Below, piece after piece: positions 38,601 to 47,398 of a stretch of 64,000 nt of DNA. The stretch is from Skermanella sp. TT6 (GTDB lineage Bacteria > Pseudomonadota > Alphaproteobacteria > Azospirillales > Azospirillaceae). Within the stretch, counting starts at the first letter, position 1; each line of letters starts with the position of its first letter. Below the pieces are notes generated by a model that was not told the origin of the DNA, did no database searches, and was given only the letters and a program-made list of their open reading frames with translations. The DNA lies in NCBI RefSeq assembly GCF_016653635.2, contig NZ_CP067420.1, forward strand, positions 1,371,501 to 1,435,500, in the 5' to 3' direction. Made by a program: the position numbers and the translations under genes.

Positions 38601-38728
38601 TCGGCGGCATGCTGCTGGGAACCCTGCTGACGCTGTTCGTCGTGCCGACGGTCTATACCTACATCGCGCGCAAGAAGCCGTTCGAGCATTCGGTGCCGGC
38701 CGGCGCCCAGCCGCATCCGGCGGAGTAG
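35657..38728 (+). CDS. RND efflux transporter, HAE1 family
   Basis: The 1023-residue inner-membrane pump exports hydrophobic compounds using the proton gradient. It shows the duplicated layout of 12 membrane segments with two large periplasmic loops. The proton-relay aspartates are in GLVVDDAIVMLENI (TM4), and the matching lysine is in GLITKHGILIVEFA (TM10). The N-terminus SELSVRRPVLATVMSL is typical. It forms an operon with the adaptor gene; a single-domain response regulator lies convergent six bases away. Confidence 0.94.
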   Translation: MQISELSVRRPVLATVMSLTVLLIGIVAYQRLAVREYPKIDEPVVTVTTKYQGASAEIVESQVTQPLEESLSGIEGIDVMSSISRSETSQITVRFRITRDPDVAANDVRDRVGRVRGSLPDEIDEPVIAKVEADAQPIIYLAFSSDRNTPLEVTDYADRFVKDRLQNLPGVADVRIFGERKYAMRIWLDPTRMAAYKVTPQDVETALRRQNIEIPAGRVESAQREFTVVSETDMRTPAEFENVILRDESGYLVRLRDVGRAELGARDERVNARFNGRNAVAMGVVKQSTANPLEVSGAVQRTLPVIRAGLPEGMSVDIGYDSSVFIAESIDAVFHTILEAIVLVVLVIFFFLRSLRATLIPLVTIPVSLIGAFAIMYVFDFSINTLTLLAMVLAIGLVVDDAIVMLENIYRHVEEGMPPFRAAIQGSREIGFAVVAMTITLAAVYAPIGFQTGRTGRLFTEFALTLAGAVLVSGFVALTLSPMMCSKLLKHQTRHGFFYNAIEALLNGLTNGYRWLLRVSLKARPLILLVGIGVAAASYVLFGQIKSELAPTEDRGTIVGIIIAPEGSTIQYTDRYARAIEGFIKQVPVVEKFFMVVGFPVVNQGITFVRLTDWDDREIKQQEVVQQLAPKFFGVPGTLAFPANPPSLGQSPTEKPIQFVIQTSLPYSELQGMVDRMLAEARTNPGLVNVDTDLKLNKPELKISLDRDKAADLGLEIDTIGRTLETLLGGRQVTRFKQNGKQYDVVVQVADVDRTNPDDIARIYVRGKQGEMVSLANLLKVEERVSPKELNHFNKLRSATITATLGPNYTLGEGLAFLTAAAERSLPAAAQVDYAGQSREFRESSSSLYVTFVLALAFIYLVLAAQFESFVDPFVIMLTVPLSMTGALLALKLTGATMNVYSQIGLVTLVGLITKHGILIVEFANQLQRQGVEVRDAVVRSAVLRLRPILMTTGAMVLGAVPLALATGAGAESRQAIGAVIVGGMLLGTLLTLFVVPTVYTYIARKKPFEHSVPAGAQPHPAE

Positions 38729-38734
38729 AGGCCC

Positions 38735-39109
38735 TCAGGCCGATCCCCGGGTCAGCAGATCGGCCATGACGGTCAGCAGTTCCGCCGGGCGCACCGGCTT
38801 GCCGACGAAGGCATCCATCCCGGCGGACTGGCAGGCCTCCCGGTTGTCGCCGTCGGTATGGGCGGTGACCGCGACGATGGGGATCCGGCCGGTATCGCCG
38901 GGCATGGCCCGTATCAGGCGCGTCGCCTGGATGCCGTCCATCCGGGGCATCATCACGTCCATCAGGACCAGCTGGATGCCGCCGTCCTTCATCGCCTCGA
39001 CCGCCGCCTCGCCGTCTGGGACGATCCGGGTCTGGTAGCCGGCTTTCCGGCAGATCAGGTCCACCAACTTCTGATTGATGATATTGTCCTCGGCGATCAG
39101 GATCTGCAT
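38735..39109 (-). CDS. Single-domain response regulator (CheY-like receiver)
   Basis: The 124-residue product is a receiver domain alone. The acidic pair E7-D8, phospho-acceptor D51 in LMDVMMPRMDG, T82, and K104 in VGKPV are all in place. It most resembles the DivK/receiver modules associated with hybrid kinases. No kinase gene is adjacent. The gene is convergent with the RND pump, with a gap of six bases. The 108-bp upstream gap contains a minus-strand TTGAAA (39174-39169) that could be a -35 element. Confidence 0.92.
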   Translation of the reverse strand: MQILIAEDNIINQKLVDLICRKAGYQTRIVPDGEAAVEAMKDGGIQLVLMDVMMPRMDGIQATRLIRAMPGDTGRIPIVAVTAHTDGDNREACQSAGMDAFVGKPVRPAELLTVMADLLTRGSA

Positions 39110-39217
39110 TGGGACACCGCTTGAACCGAGTGGACCGAAATTCGAATCTACTGGCCCTTTATGAAAATTTTCAATCCGAATATGGCGAACTTCTCAGCCT
39201 CGTCCTTGGTCGCCGGG

Positions 39218-39808
39218 TCAGAAGCCTGAGAAGGTCTTCTCCACCTTGCGCAGGAACCGGCCCCGGCTGTCCGGGGTCGATTTGTCCATCGACGGGTAGG
39301 CCATGTGGACGGTCCGGCAGCCGCGCGCCAGCAGCGGCTTCAGTCCGCGCATGAAGACCGCCTTGCCCGGCTCGCGCATCCAGAGCTTCATGAACCACCA
39401 CGGCGCCCCGTGGGTGGTCACCACCGCGAGCTTCCGGATATTGGCCAGGCCGGGCTGGATCCGCCCGCCGTCCGCCGGCAGGTGGAAGGCCACGCCCGGA
39501 AGCCAGACGCGGTCCAGGTAGCCCTTCAGGATCGCCGGCACGCCGTACCACCAGGTCGGAAAGACGAAGACCAGTGCCTCGGCCCAGCGCAGGGCGTCGA
39601 CATATTCCTGGACCGGCGCCTCGTTCTCGCCTTGGGCGTAGTGGGCTCCATGTTCGGCGGCGCTCAGCCGGGGCTCGAACCCGCGGGCATAGAGGTCGAA
39701 GTCGCGGACCTCGTGGCCGGCCCTGGCCAGGGTGTCGACCACGGTGCGGTGGATCGCGGCGTTGAAGCTGCCGTCGGAAGGGTGGGCATAGATGACGTTG
39801 ATTCTCAT
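39218..39808 (-). CDS. NAD(P)H-dependent quinone-reductase-like flavoprotein
   Basis: The ATG at 39808 gives 196 residues in the flavodoxin-like fold. It begins RINVIYAHPSDGSFN and has FVFPTWWYGVPAILKGYLDRV, the family's FMN/FAD loop. Relatives are KefF, MdaB and NQO-type reductases that perform two-electron reduction of quinones. Its start overlaps the stop of the CocE-like gene by four bases (ATGA), so it ends a three-gene operon with two hydrolases. Confidence 0.9.
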   Translation of the reverse strand: MRINVIYAHPSDGSFNAAIHRTVVDTLARAGHEVRDFDLYARGFEPRLSAAEHGAHYAQGENEAPVQEYVDALRWAEALVFVFPTWWYGVPAILKGYLDRVWLPGVAFHLPADGGRIQPGLANIRKLAVVTTHGAPWWFMKLWMREPGKAVFMRGLKPLLARGCRTVHMAYPSMDKSTPDSRGRFLRKVEKTFSGF

Positions 39809-41484
39809 GCCGGCCTGATTAGCGGAACGAGCAGGCGGGTTCCAGCGGCATGGAAGGCCAGCGTGATCGTCCGGCAGTCGACCAGCCGGGTTTCGGCCGG
39901 CTCCGCCCCGGTGCCCGGGTTGACCGGAAACGCGGGGAAGCAGGCGCCGGCGAGGCTGAGGCGCAGTCTGCTGCCGGCCGGCACCGTGGCGCACAGCGCC
40001 CGCATGGGGATCCGCAGCGGCCGGGTCGGAGCACCTTCCTCGACCCGGGCATGGCCCTGCGTCAGGTTCAGCGCGCGCCCGTCGGGCTCCACCTCGGACA
40101 GCACGGCGGAAACGTCGAAGCTGGGCGCGTCGGCCTCCACCGTCAGTTCAAGGACGACCGTCCCGGCCAGCAGCACCGGCGCCGACAGCGGTTCGGAGGT
40201 ATAGCAGGCGACGTCGGCCCGCTGGTCCACGTCGGCCCGGTCGCGCATGCCGCCGAGGCCGGAGGCGTGGCCGCCGACGGTGGGGACCGGCCGCCAGGGG
40301 TCGTGAACGATCCGGTCGGCCGAGGCGATGCCGGGGCGCTCGGCCAGGACTCCGTCCTCCGTCGTGGCGGCTGCCAAGCCCGTGCTGGAGATATGGAGCG
40401 CGGCCGGCTCCGGGTCCGGAACGGCGTCGAAGCTCCGCCAGCACCCGGCGCACAGATCGAACAGTTCGACCGCCGGAGCTTCCGCGTCCGCAATGCCCTT
40501 GAGGAACCGGTCGAACCAGGCGAGCTGCTCGCGGTCGATCGAGCGCGCCGCCTCCGGACCGAAATCGACCGTGCCGGCCCGGCGTCCCCAGGGCAGATGG
40601 CACCAGGGGCCGACGATGAGGCGTTGCGGCGCTTCCGTCCGGGCGCTGATGTCCCGGAAGGCCGCCAGCGTGCCGGTCAGCATCTGGTCGAACCAGCCGC
40701 CGATATGGAGCATCGGCACGTCCACCTGCCTGCCCTCCAGCGCGGTGCGCGGCGAAATCGCGTCCCAATAGGCGCAGGGCAGGGGGGTGCCCAGCCAGTC
40801 GTCGTAGTGGGTGTAGCGGGCATAGCCACGCAGCACCCGCGGATGGGTGGGCAGTTCCTCGTCCAGCGGCAGCGCGCGCGAGGCGGCATAGAGCGCCTGG
40901 TGGGCGATGAAGTCGTGGCGGCGCCGTGCCGCCTCGGCCGCCATCTGGATTCCCCAGCCCAGGTTGTCCGCCAGGCGGAAGGCGCCGCCCTCGTAGGCCC
41001 AGTCGCCGTGCATGTCCCAGCCGACCATGGCCGGGCACAGCGCCTTCAGCGCAGGGGAGCCGCCGGCCAGGGCCAGCAGCTGCGCATTGCCCTGGTAGGA
41101 GAAGCCGTACATGCCGACCGCCCCGGTCGATCCCGGCAGACCGGCTGCCCAGGCGACCGCGTCGGCGCCGTCCTCCGCCTCGTGCTCGAAAAGCCGGAAG
41201 TCGCCCTCCGACGTGCCGCAGCCCCGGACGTCCTGGATCACCACGATGTAGCCGTGCGCCGCGTACCAGGCGGGATGCGCGTAGACGACCGTCGAGGCGA
41301 TCGCCCTGCCGTAGGGTTGGCGCATCAGCAGCACGGGGAACGGGCCGGCGGCGTCGGGCTCGTGGATGTCGGCGTCGAGCCGGACTCCGTCGCGCGTGGT
41401 CATGGACACGGTGCGGGGCCGCCGTACCGGCAGCGGCGGCGTCCTGCGGTCCCGGGCGGCCCGAGCCGGAATCATGGCGACCAT
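39805..41484 (-). CDS. CocE/NonD-family alpha/beta hydrolase
   Basis: The 559-residue product has an alpha/beta hydrolase domain with nucleophile in GMYGFSYQGN, the oxyanion/cap region LRMQPYGR-like near residue 55, and QDVRGCGTSEG. A C-terminal jelly-roll domain of X-prolyl dipeptidyl peptidase type follows. Family members cleave acyl bonds such as cocaine esters, peptides or amides. It is the middle gene of an operon with a cysteine hydrolase upstream and a flavoprotein downstream. No signal peptide is seen, so it is likely cytoplasmic. Confidence 0.88.
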   Translation of the reverse strand: MVAMIPARAARDRRTPPLPVRRPRTVSMTTRDGVRLDADIHEPDAAGPFPVLLMRQPYGRAIASTVVYAHPAWYAAHGYIVVIQDVRGCGTSEGDFRLFEHEAEDGADAVAWAAGLPGSTGAVGMYGFSYQGNAQLLALAGGSPALKALCPAMVGWDMHGDWAYEGGAFRLADNLGWGIQMAAEAARRRHDFIAHQALYAASRALPLDEELPTHPRVLRGYARYTHYDDWLGTPLPCAYWDAISPRTALEGRQVDVPMLHIGGWFDQMLTGTLAAFRDISARTEAPQRLIVGPWCHLPWGRRAGTVDFGPEAARSIDREQLAWFDRFLKGIADAEAPAVELFDLCAGCWRSFDAVPDPEPAALHISSTGLAAATTEDGVLAERPGIASADRIVHDPWRPVPTVGGHASGLGGMRDRADVDQRADVACYTSEPLSAPVLLAGTVVLELTVEADAPSFDVSAVLSEVEPDGRALNLTQGHARVEEGAPTRPLRIPMRALCATVPAGSRLRLSLAGACFPAFPVNPGTGAEPAETRLVDCRTITLAFHAAGTRLLVPLIRPA

Positions 41485-41533
41485 GGCCCCGACGGGGTGG
41501 TCCTGCCGTCGGCGACGGTCTCGACCATGGGGT

Positions 41534-42319
41534 TCATGTAGCTCGGTCCTTCAAGCCGTTCAGCAGGTGGTCGGAAGTCGTCACGAAGCCGAAGCATTGC
41601 TTGACATTGTACAGCGTCGCTTCGAGGCAATAGCTCGGCGACGTGGTGGCGCAGCAATCGTTGACCAGGATGCAGTCGTAACCCAGGAAGCTGGCGTCCT
41701 GCAGCGTGCACATCACGCCCTGGTCCAGGTTTACCCCGGCGAACAGCAGCGTCGTGACCCGCAGATTGCGCAGGATACTGTCGAGGTCGGTATCCCAGAA
41801 GCCGCTCATCCGGTATTTCGCCACATGGATGTCGGTCGGCGCCACCTGCAGCCCGTCCACGATCGCCGCGGCCCAGCTGTCGCGCTCCAGCACCCTGGCC
41901 CCGGCGGCAGGGCCGGCGGCGCCGGGCAGGGGGTCGCCCAGCCCCAGTCCCTCGCCGGTCGGGTCGTAGACGTGGAGGATCGACGGGCTCAGGTTCAGCC
42001 GGTCCGGCCGGTTGCCCCAGTTGACCCACAGCACCGGCACTCCCGTCGACCGCAGTCTGGGCAGTAGCGCGGCAAGCGGGGTGATCGGCGTGCGGGCGGG
42101 CGTGACGTCCACCCCGACATGGGCGAGCCAGCCCTGGGGCGAGCAGAAGTCGTTCTGCATGTCGATCACCACGATGGCGGTCCGTGCCAGATCGATCACC
42201 AGGTTCTGCGGCTCGGCCCTGGCGGCGAGCGGGCGCGGCGTCGCCGGTGGCCGGACCATGTCGACGGTTTCCCTGGATACGCGCCACCGGTTGGCCGGTA
42301 CGGAGCCGAGCGGAGTCAT
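41534..42319 (-). CDS. Isochorismatase-family cysteine hydrolase
   Basis: The ATG at 42319 is preceded by GGGAGGAAG and gives 261 residues. The fold is that of nicotinamidase, N-carbamoylsarcosine amidase and biuret hydrolase. The catalytic Asp is in VIDMQNDFCSP, the Lys in VAKYRMSGF, and the nucleophile Cys in DQGVMCTLQDA (the usual V.. C). It heads the operon with the CocE-type hydrolase. The gene is divergent from an amidase, which supports a pathway degrading amides. Confidence 0.9.
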   Translation of the reverse strand: MTPLGSVPANRWRVSRETVDMVRPPATPRPLAARAEPQNLVIDLARTAIVVIDMQNDFCSPQGWLAHVGVDVTPARTPITPLAALLPRLRSTGVPVLWVNWGNRPDRLNLSPSILHVYDPTGEGLGLGDPLPGAAGPAAGARVLERDSWAAAIVDGLQVAPTDIHVAKYRMSGFWDTDLDSILRNLRVTTLLFAGVNLDQGVMCTLQDASFLGYDCILVNDCCATTSPSYCLEATLYNVKQCFGFVTTSDHLLNGLKDRAT

Positions 42320-42536
42320 CGCCAAGTTCTTCCTCCCATGGTCGCGGGTCGCCTTGGTAGCCCCGAATCGCATATGCCGTGCCAAAGGGAGCGGAGCCGG
42401 ACGTACCGCCGCTGGGTCATGGCTGCCGCGCCGGAGGGCGCTCTCCTGCACAGGAATTGTGCGGACCCTTGCCCGTCTTATGGGCTTGATGCGCGGGCGA
42501 AGCGGGCTATCGTATGAAGGGCGTCATAGGTGGAAG

Positions 42537-43757
42537 ATGGGTCGGGAAGAAATGGGACCTGCCGATTGGGGACGGCCAGCCTGGGAGAAGCTCGGAGCCT
42601 TCTGCCGCCATGTCGATCTGGACATCGCCGGCACCGCGGAGGGTCCCCTGGCCGGGCTGACTTTCGCGGCCAAGGATCTCTACGATGTCGCCGGCCACGC
42701 GACCTGCGCCGGCAATCCCACCTGGCTGGCCTCCCATCCCGTGCCGGCAAGGACCGCGCCCGCGGTGCAGGCGGTGCTCGACGCCGGCGCACGGCTGGTG
42801 GGGAAGACCGTCACGGACGAGCTGGCCTTCAGCATCAACGGCGAGAACGCCCATTACGGCACGCCGCTGAATCCCAGGGCTCCGCAACGCATCCCCGGCG
42901 GCTCTTCAAGCGGATCGGCCTCCGCCGTCGCGGGCGGCGCCGTTCCGCTGGCGCTCGGCACCGATACGGGAGGGTCCGTCAGGGTTCCGGCCTCTTTCTG
43001 CGGCATCTACGGCTTTCGCCCGACCCATGGCCGCATCGCGCTGGACGGCGTGACGCCCCTGGCGCCCAGCTTCGACACAGTCGGCTGGTTCGCGCCCGAT
43101 GCCGGCCTGCTGCAACGCCTGGGGCAGGTATTGCTGGACTTGGCGGACGAGGGCGGCCGGTGGCGCAACATCCTGCTGGTGGAGGACGCCTTCGCCCTCA
43201 CCGACGGCCCGGTGCGGCAGGCGCTGGGACCCGCGATCGACGCCGTGACCGCAGCGCTGGGATCGCCGCGCGACGTCACCCTGAGCCGCAAGGGCCTGAC
43301 CGACGGCTGGCTGGACGCCTTCAGGACGCTCCAGATGCGCGAGGTCTGGAGCACCCACGGCGCCTGGATCACCGGGCACCGGCCGCAATTCGGACCGGGC
43401 GTCGCGGAGCGGTTCAAGGCGGCGTCGACGGTCACCGACGCCGCCGCGGCGAAGGCCGAAAATTTCCGCCGCCGGGTCACCGAGCAGATGGACAGCCTGC
43501 TCGGCGCCGGCGACCTGCTGCTGATGCCGACCTCGCCCACCGTGGCGCCGCTGAAGGGCACGCCGCAGGCCGAACTCGACCAGTTCCGCGCCCGCGTCCT
43601 CAGCATGACGTGCATCGCGGGCTTGGCTCGCCTGCCCCAGGTCAGCATCCCGGCGGCCGAGGTCGACGGCTGCCCCGTCGGGCTTTCGCTGGTGGCCCGA
43701 CGGGGAGAGGACGCGATGCTGCTGGCCGCGGCGAAGCGGGCCGCGGCGGCGCTGTAG
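42537..43757 (+). CDS. Amidase-signature family enzyme
   Basis: The ATG at 42537 gives 406 residues; an in-frame ATG at 42552 is an alternative. The catalytic triad is K46 in FAAKDLYD, cis-Ser S123 in PGGSSSGSAS and nucleophile S147 in GTDTGGSVRVP. The 24-residue spacing between the two serines is the family value. Members hydrolyse small amides or act as glutaminyl-type amidotransferases; with about 400 residues this one is on the short, stand-alone side. It is divergent from the cysteine hydrolase operon. Confidence 0.9.
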   Translation: MGREEMGPADWGRPAWEKLGAFCRHVDLDIAGTAEGPLAGLTFAAKDLYDVAGHATCAGNPTWLASHPVPARTAPAVQAVLDAGARLVGKTVTDELAFSINGENAHYGTPLNPRAPQRIPGGSSSGSASAVAGGAVPLALGTDTGGSVRVPASFCGIYGFRPTHGRIALDGVTPLAPSFDTVGWFAPDAGLLQRLGQVLLDLADEGGRWRNILLVEDAFALTDGPVRQALGPAIDAVTAALGSPRDVTLSRKGLTDGWLDAFRTLQMREVWSTHGAWITGHRPQFGPGVAERFKAASTVTDAAAAKAENFRRRVTEQMDSLLGAGDLLLMPTSPTVAPLKGTPQAELDQFRARVLSMTCIAGLARLPQVSIPAAEVDGCPVGLSLVARRGEDAMLLAAAKRAAAAL

Positions 43758-43863
43758 AAGACGGTCCCGAGCCGGACGTCGGGGCGAGATGCCGCATTGC
43801 CGGAATGGGGACGACGGGCTCTTGTGCCCATTCATTCCACCGCATGCGGACGGTCGGTTTCCG

Positions 43864-44844
43864 ATGGGCCAGCAGCATGATCTCCTGTTCCGGGCCCTGC
43901 TGGACGATCCGGTCCGGGCCGGCATCCTGATCCGCGACTACCTGCCGGCCGACATCGCCGCCCGCCTGGGCGACGAGCCGCCGGTACCGCTGGACGGCAG
44001 CTTCGTCGACCGGACGCTGACCCCCAGCTGGGTCGACCGCCTGTTCTCGGTCCGGCTGCGCGACGGCGGCACGCTGCTGATCTACGTGCTGCTGGAGCAC
44101 AAGAGCCACGCCGATCCCCGGACCCCGCTCCAGGTGCTGGGCTACCTGGTCGACATCTGGGAGAGCTTCGTCGGCGACGACGCCTCCAGGATGCGCCGGC
44201 TGCCGCCGATCGTCCCGCTGGTGTTCTATCACGGGCGGGGACCGTGGACGGTGCCGACCTCCGTCATCGACGTCATCGGTGCCGACGAGGGCCTGCGCGA
44301 CCTGCTGCGCGACTTCCGCTACGTCGTCTGCAACATCGTCCCCATTCCCGACGACCAGCTCTCCTCCGACCCGGAGGTCCGGGCGGCGCTGCTGCCGCTC
44401 AAGTACGTCTACCGCCAGCCCGATCCGGAGATGCTGCTGGAGGCGGTGCTGTCGGGCCTGCGCGAGGGCTCGCCCCTGGCGCAGAAAGTGCTGTACTATA
44501 TGCTGGAGATGTACCCGCGGATCTCCGTCGACATGATGCGGACGGTGAACGCCAGGGTCAGGCCGGACCGGGAGCAGGACATGGTATCGCTCGCTGCGCA
44601 GCAATGGCTGGACGAGGGTCATGCCAAGGGCGTGATCGAGGGCAAGGCGGAGGGCAGGGCGGAAGGAAAGCTGGATAGCATCCGGCTGGCCCTGGAGACG
44701 CGGTTCGGCCTGGTGCCGCCCGAAGTCGAGGCCCGTCTGCTCCAGGCCTCGCCCGATCGGCTTGACACGCTTCTGAGGCGTTCGCTGACCGCGGCGTCGC
44801 CCGACGACGTCTTCGCGGACGTCGAGCGCCGTCAGGACTCGTAA
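43864..44844 (+). CDS. Rpn/PD-(D/E)XK nuclease family protein (transposase_31 type)
   Basis: The ATG at 43864 gives 326 residues. The N-terminal [11 protein letters not shown] and the core [14 protein letters not shown], with the E-x-K of a PD-(D/E)XK nuclease, match the recombination-promoting nuclease family. The mid-part has [12 protein letters not shown]. The C-terminal tail carries a repetitive stretch of [11 protein letters not shown] form, common in this family and thought to vary by repeat number. Family members promote RecA-independent recombination or defend against phage; they are not true transposases. The 3' end overlaps convergent apt by 13 bp. Confidence 0.85.
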   Translation: MGQQHDLLFRALLDDPVRAGILIRDYLPADIAARLGDEPPVPLDGSFVDRTLTPSWVDRLFSVRLRDGGTLLIYVLLEHKSHADPRTPLQVLGYLVDIWESFVGDDASRMRRLPPIVPLVFYHGRGPWTVPTSVIDVIGADEGLRDLLRDFRYVVCNIVPIPDDQLSSDPEVRAALLPLKYVYRQPDPEMLLEAVLSGLREGSPLAQKVLYYMLEMYPRISVDMMRTVNARVRPDREQDMVSLAAQQWLDEGHAKGVIEGKAEGRAEGKLDSIRLALETRFGLVPPEVEARLLQASPDRLDTLLRRSLTAASPDDVFADVERRQDS

Positions 44845-45347
44845 GTCACCAGCGCCTGGGCGGGCACGTCGAGCTTCGCGGCGCCGTTCAGGAAGCCCAG
44901 TTCGATGATGAACTGCGCGGCGGCCACTTCGGCACCCATCCGGCGCAGCAGGCTGATCGCCGCCGCCATGGTCCCTCCCGTCGCCAGCAGGTCGTCGAGC
45001 ACGACCACGCGGGCACCGGGCTTGATGGCGTCGGCCTGGATCTCGATGGTGTCGGTCCCGTATTCCAGGTCATAGCTGTGGGTGATGATGTCGCCCGGCA
45101 GCTTGCCGCGTTTGCGGATCATCACGAACCCCAGCCCGAGGGAGAGCGCCAGCGGGGCAGCCACCAGGAATCCCCGGGACTCGATGCCGACCAGCAGGTC
45201 GGGCTTGTGCGGCCTCACCGCGTCGGAAAGCTGGCGGACCGTCTCCTGCCATGCATCGGCGTGGGCGAGCAGGGTCGAAATATCGTAGAACAGGATGCCC
45301 GGCTTGGGAAAATCCGGGATGCTTCGGATATGGTCCTTGATGTTCAT
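44832..45347 (-). CDS. apt: Adenine phosphoribosyltransferase
   Basis: Apt salvages adenine to AMP using PRPP. The ATG at 45347 gives 171 residues, normal size. It has the N-terminal [18 protein letters not shown] segment, the GIESRGF loop, and the PRPP-binding [13 protein letters not shown] motif. The upstream in-frame extension is arginine-rich and unconserved. The last 13 bp overlap the convergent nuclease gene. Confidence 0.96.
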   Translation of the reverse strand: MNIKDHIRSIPDFPKPGILFYDISTLLAHADAWQETVRQLSDAVRPHKPDLLVGIESRGFLVAAPLALSLGLGFVMIRKRGKLPGDIITHSYDLEYGTDTIEIQADAIKPGARVVVLDDLLATGGTMAAAISLLRRMGAEVAAAQFIIELGFLNGAAKLDVPAQALVTYES

Positions 45348-45454
45348 CGCTGTCCTGCGCGTTCCCGTGACTTGCCCTGGGGCCTGACGCCGTCGAAGGC
45401 TGAAGGCCCGCATCCTAGTCGCCCCGCGCCTCACTTGCAAACGGGAGACCCCTC

Positions 45455-46597
45455 TTGTCGGATCATCGGGCCGGGTTGGCGTGGGCCGGGGATGGTGAGG
45501 ATGCGGGCGGCGTGCTCGCCGCGACGGGACCCTGGGTGATCGCGACCGCCGGCCGCCTTGGACCTGAGATCGAGGCGCTACGTCCCCGGCCGGGCGTGCG
45601 CCTCGGTTTGGATCTCTCCGGCCTCGCCGCGGTGGATACGGTCGGGGCGCTCCTGCTGCTGCGGCTGGTGGACCGCCTGGAGGACGATGGGATCGAGGTC
45701 GAGATGACCGGCGCCCGGCCGGAGCACGCCGCCCTGATCGAAGCCGTCCACCGGGCCGACCGGAGCTGCGAGCCCTCGCGGTTGACGCGGGCTCATCCGA
45801 TCGTGGCGATGGTCGAACGGACCGGCCGGGCCACGGTGCAGGCGGCGCGGGAGCTGGCGAGCCTGCTGAGCTTCCTCGGCATGATGGTGGCGGCCCTGGG
45901 CCGCGCCGCGGTGGATCCGCGCCGGCTGCGGCTGACCGCGCTCGTCCACCATATGGAGCAGACCGGCTTGAACGCCCTGCCGATCGTGGGTCTGCTGTCG
46001 TTCCTGATCGGTGTCGTGCTGGCCTACCAGGGGGCGGACCAGCTCCGACAGTTCGGTGCCGAGCTGTTCGTGGTCAACCTGCTGGGGATATCGATCCTGC
46101 GAGAGATCGGCATCCTGATGACGTCCATCATCATCGCCGGCCGATCCGGGTCGGCCTTCACCGCCCAGATCGGCACCATGAAGGTCAACCTGGAGGTCGA
46201 CGCCCTGCGCACGCTGGGGCTCGACCCGATGGAGCTGCTGGTTCTGCCGCGCGCCCTTGCGCTGATGGTCACCCTGCCGCTGCTCGCCTTCTACGCCGAC
46301 GTCGTCGGCCTCGTGGGGGGCGCCGTTATGTGCTATTTCGTACTGGAAATCAGTTTCGGCCAGTTCGTGCAGCAGCTCCACGGCGCGATCACCCTGTCCA
46401 CCCTGATGGTGGGACTGTCCAAGGCGCCGGTGTTCGCCTTCGTGATCGCGCTGGTCGGCTGCTACGAGGGGCTGAAGGTGAGCGGCAGCGCCGAAAGCGT
46501 CGGCCGCTTGACGACCCGGTCGGTGGTGGTGGGGATCTTCCTGGTGATCGTGCTCGATGCTCTCTTCTCGATCCTTTTCTCCTATCTCGGCGTCTGA
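45455..46597 (+). CDS. Mla-type lipid transport permease with N-terminal STAS domain
   Basis: The 380-residue product starts at TTG 45455, preceded by GGGAGA. Residues about 20-110 form a STAS (MlaB-like) domain, and about 150-380 an MlaE permease with [36 protein letters not shown], and [18 protein letters not shown]. In E. coli MlaB and MlaE are separate proteins; here they are fused. The complex moves phospholipids between membranes. It begins a five-gene plus-strand run. Confidence 0.92.
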   Translation: MSDHRAGLAWAGDGEDAGGVLAATGPWVIATAGRLGPEIEALRPRPGVRLGLDLSGLAAVDTVGALLLLRLVDRLEDDGIEVEMTGARPEHAALIEAVHRADRSCEPSRLTRAHPIVAMVERTGRATVQAARELASLLSFLGMMVAALGRAAVDPRRLRLTALVHHMEQTGLNALPIVGLLSFLIGVVLAYQGADQLRQFGAELFVVNLLGISILREIGILMTSIIIAGRSGSAFTAQIGTMKVNLEVDALRTLGLDPMELLVLPRALALMVTLPLLAFYADVVGLVGGAVMCYFVLEISFGQFVQQLHGAITLSTLMVGLSKAPVFAFVIALVGCYEGLKVSGSAESVGRLTTRSVVVGIFLVIVLDALFSILFSYLGV

Positions 46598-46604
46598 GCC
46601 GGTG

Positions 46605-47396
46605 ATGCCGGCGTCCAAGCCGGTGATCCGGGTGCGCGGCCTCGTCACCCGGTTCGGCAGCCAGACCGTCCATGACGGCCTGGACCTGGACGTGCGCCGG
46701 GGAGAGGTTCTGGGCGTCGTCGGCGGGTCCGGAACCGGCAAGTCGGTGCTGCTGAAGACGATCATCGGACTGAACCGCCCGGCCGCCGGCCGGATCGAGG
46801 TGCTGGGCGACGACACCGCCGGACTGGACGATGCCGGTCGAATCCGGCTTCAGGCACGCTGGGGCGTGCTGTTCCAGGACGGTGCCCTGTTCAGCTCCAT
46901 GACCGTCGCCGAGAACATCATGGTGCCCTTGAAGGAGCATACCCGGCTCGATCCGCTCACCATCGCCGAGGTCGCCCGCATCAAGATCGCCATGACCGGC
47001 CTGCCGCCGTCGGCCGGGGCCAAGTACCCGTCGGAGCTGTCGGGCGGCATGCGGAAGCGCGCCGGCCTGGCCCGGGCCCTGGCGCTCGATCCCGAGATCC
47101 TGTTCCTGGACGAGCCGACCGCCGGGCTCGATCCGATCGGCGCCGCCGCGTTCGACGAACTGATCGGCAACCTCCAGCGCAGCCTCGGCCTGACCGTCTT
47201 CATGGTGACCCACGACCTGGACAGCCTGCGGGCGATCTGCGACCGGATCGCCGTCCTGATCGACCGGCGGATCGTGGTCGATACCCTGGATGCCCTGCGG
47301 CTGCTGGACCATCCCTGGATCCGGGAGTATTTCCAGGGACCGCGCGGCCGGGCGGCGCTGGATGCCGGAGCGGGGCCTTCCGGGATCGGAGCCTGA
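46605..47396 (+). CDS. Mla-type ABC transporter ATP-binding protein
   Basis: The product of about 263 residues has Walker A GGSGTGKSVLLK, the ABC signature LSGGMRKRAGLARAL, Walker B EILFLDEPTAGLDP and a D-loop/H-switch MVTHDLDS. It energises the lipid transporter. The preferred ATG at 46605 lies eight bases beyond the permease stop; an alternative ATG at 46557 would overlap the permease by 41 bp and add a serine-rich leader. Confidence 0.92.
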   Translation: MPASKPVIRVRGLVTRFGSQTVHDGLDLDVRRGEVLGVVGGSGTGKSVLLKTIIGLNRPAAGRIEVLGDDTAGLDDAGRIRLQARWGVLFQDGALFSSMTVAENIMVPLKEHTRLDPLTIAEVARIKIAMTGLPPSAGAKYPSELSGGMRKRAGLARALALDPEILFLDEPTAGLDPIGAAAFDELIGNLQRSLGLTVFMVTHDLDSLRAICDRIAVLIDRRIVVDTLDALRLLDHPWIREYFQGPRGRAALDAGAGPSGIGA

Positions 47397-47398
47397 GG

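Noticed and set aside
35624-38716. Antisense frame of about 1030 residues opposite the RND pump
   Set aside because: The translation is a Q/H/D/R-rich shadow; the plus-strand pump is unambiguous.
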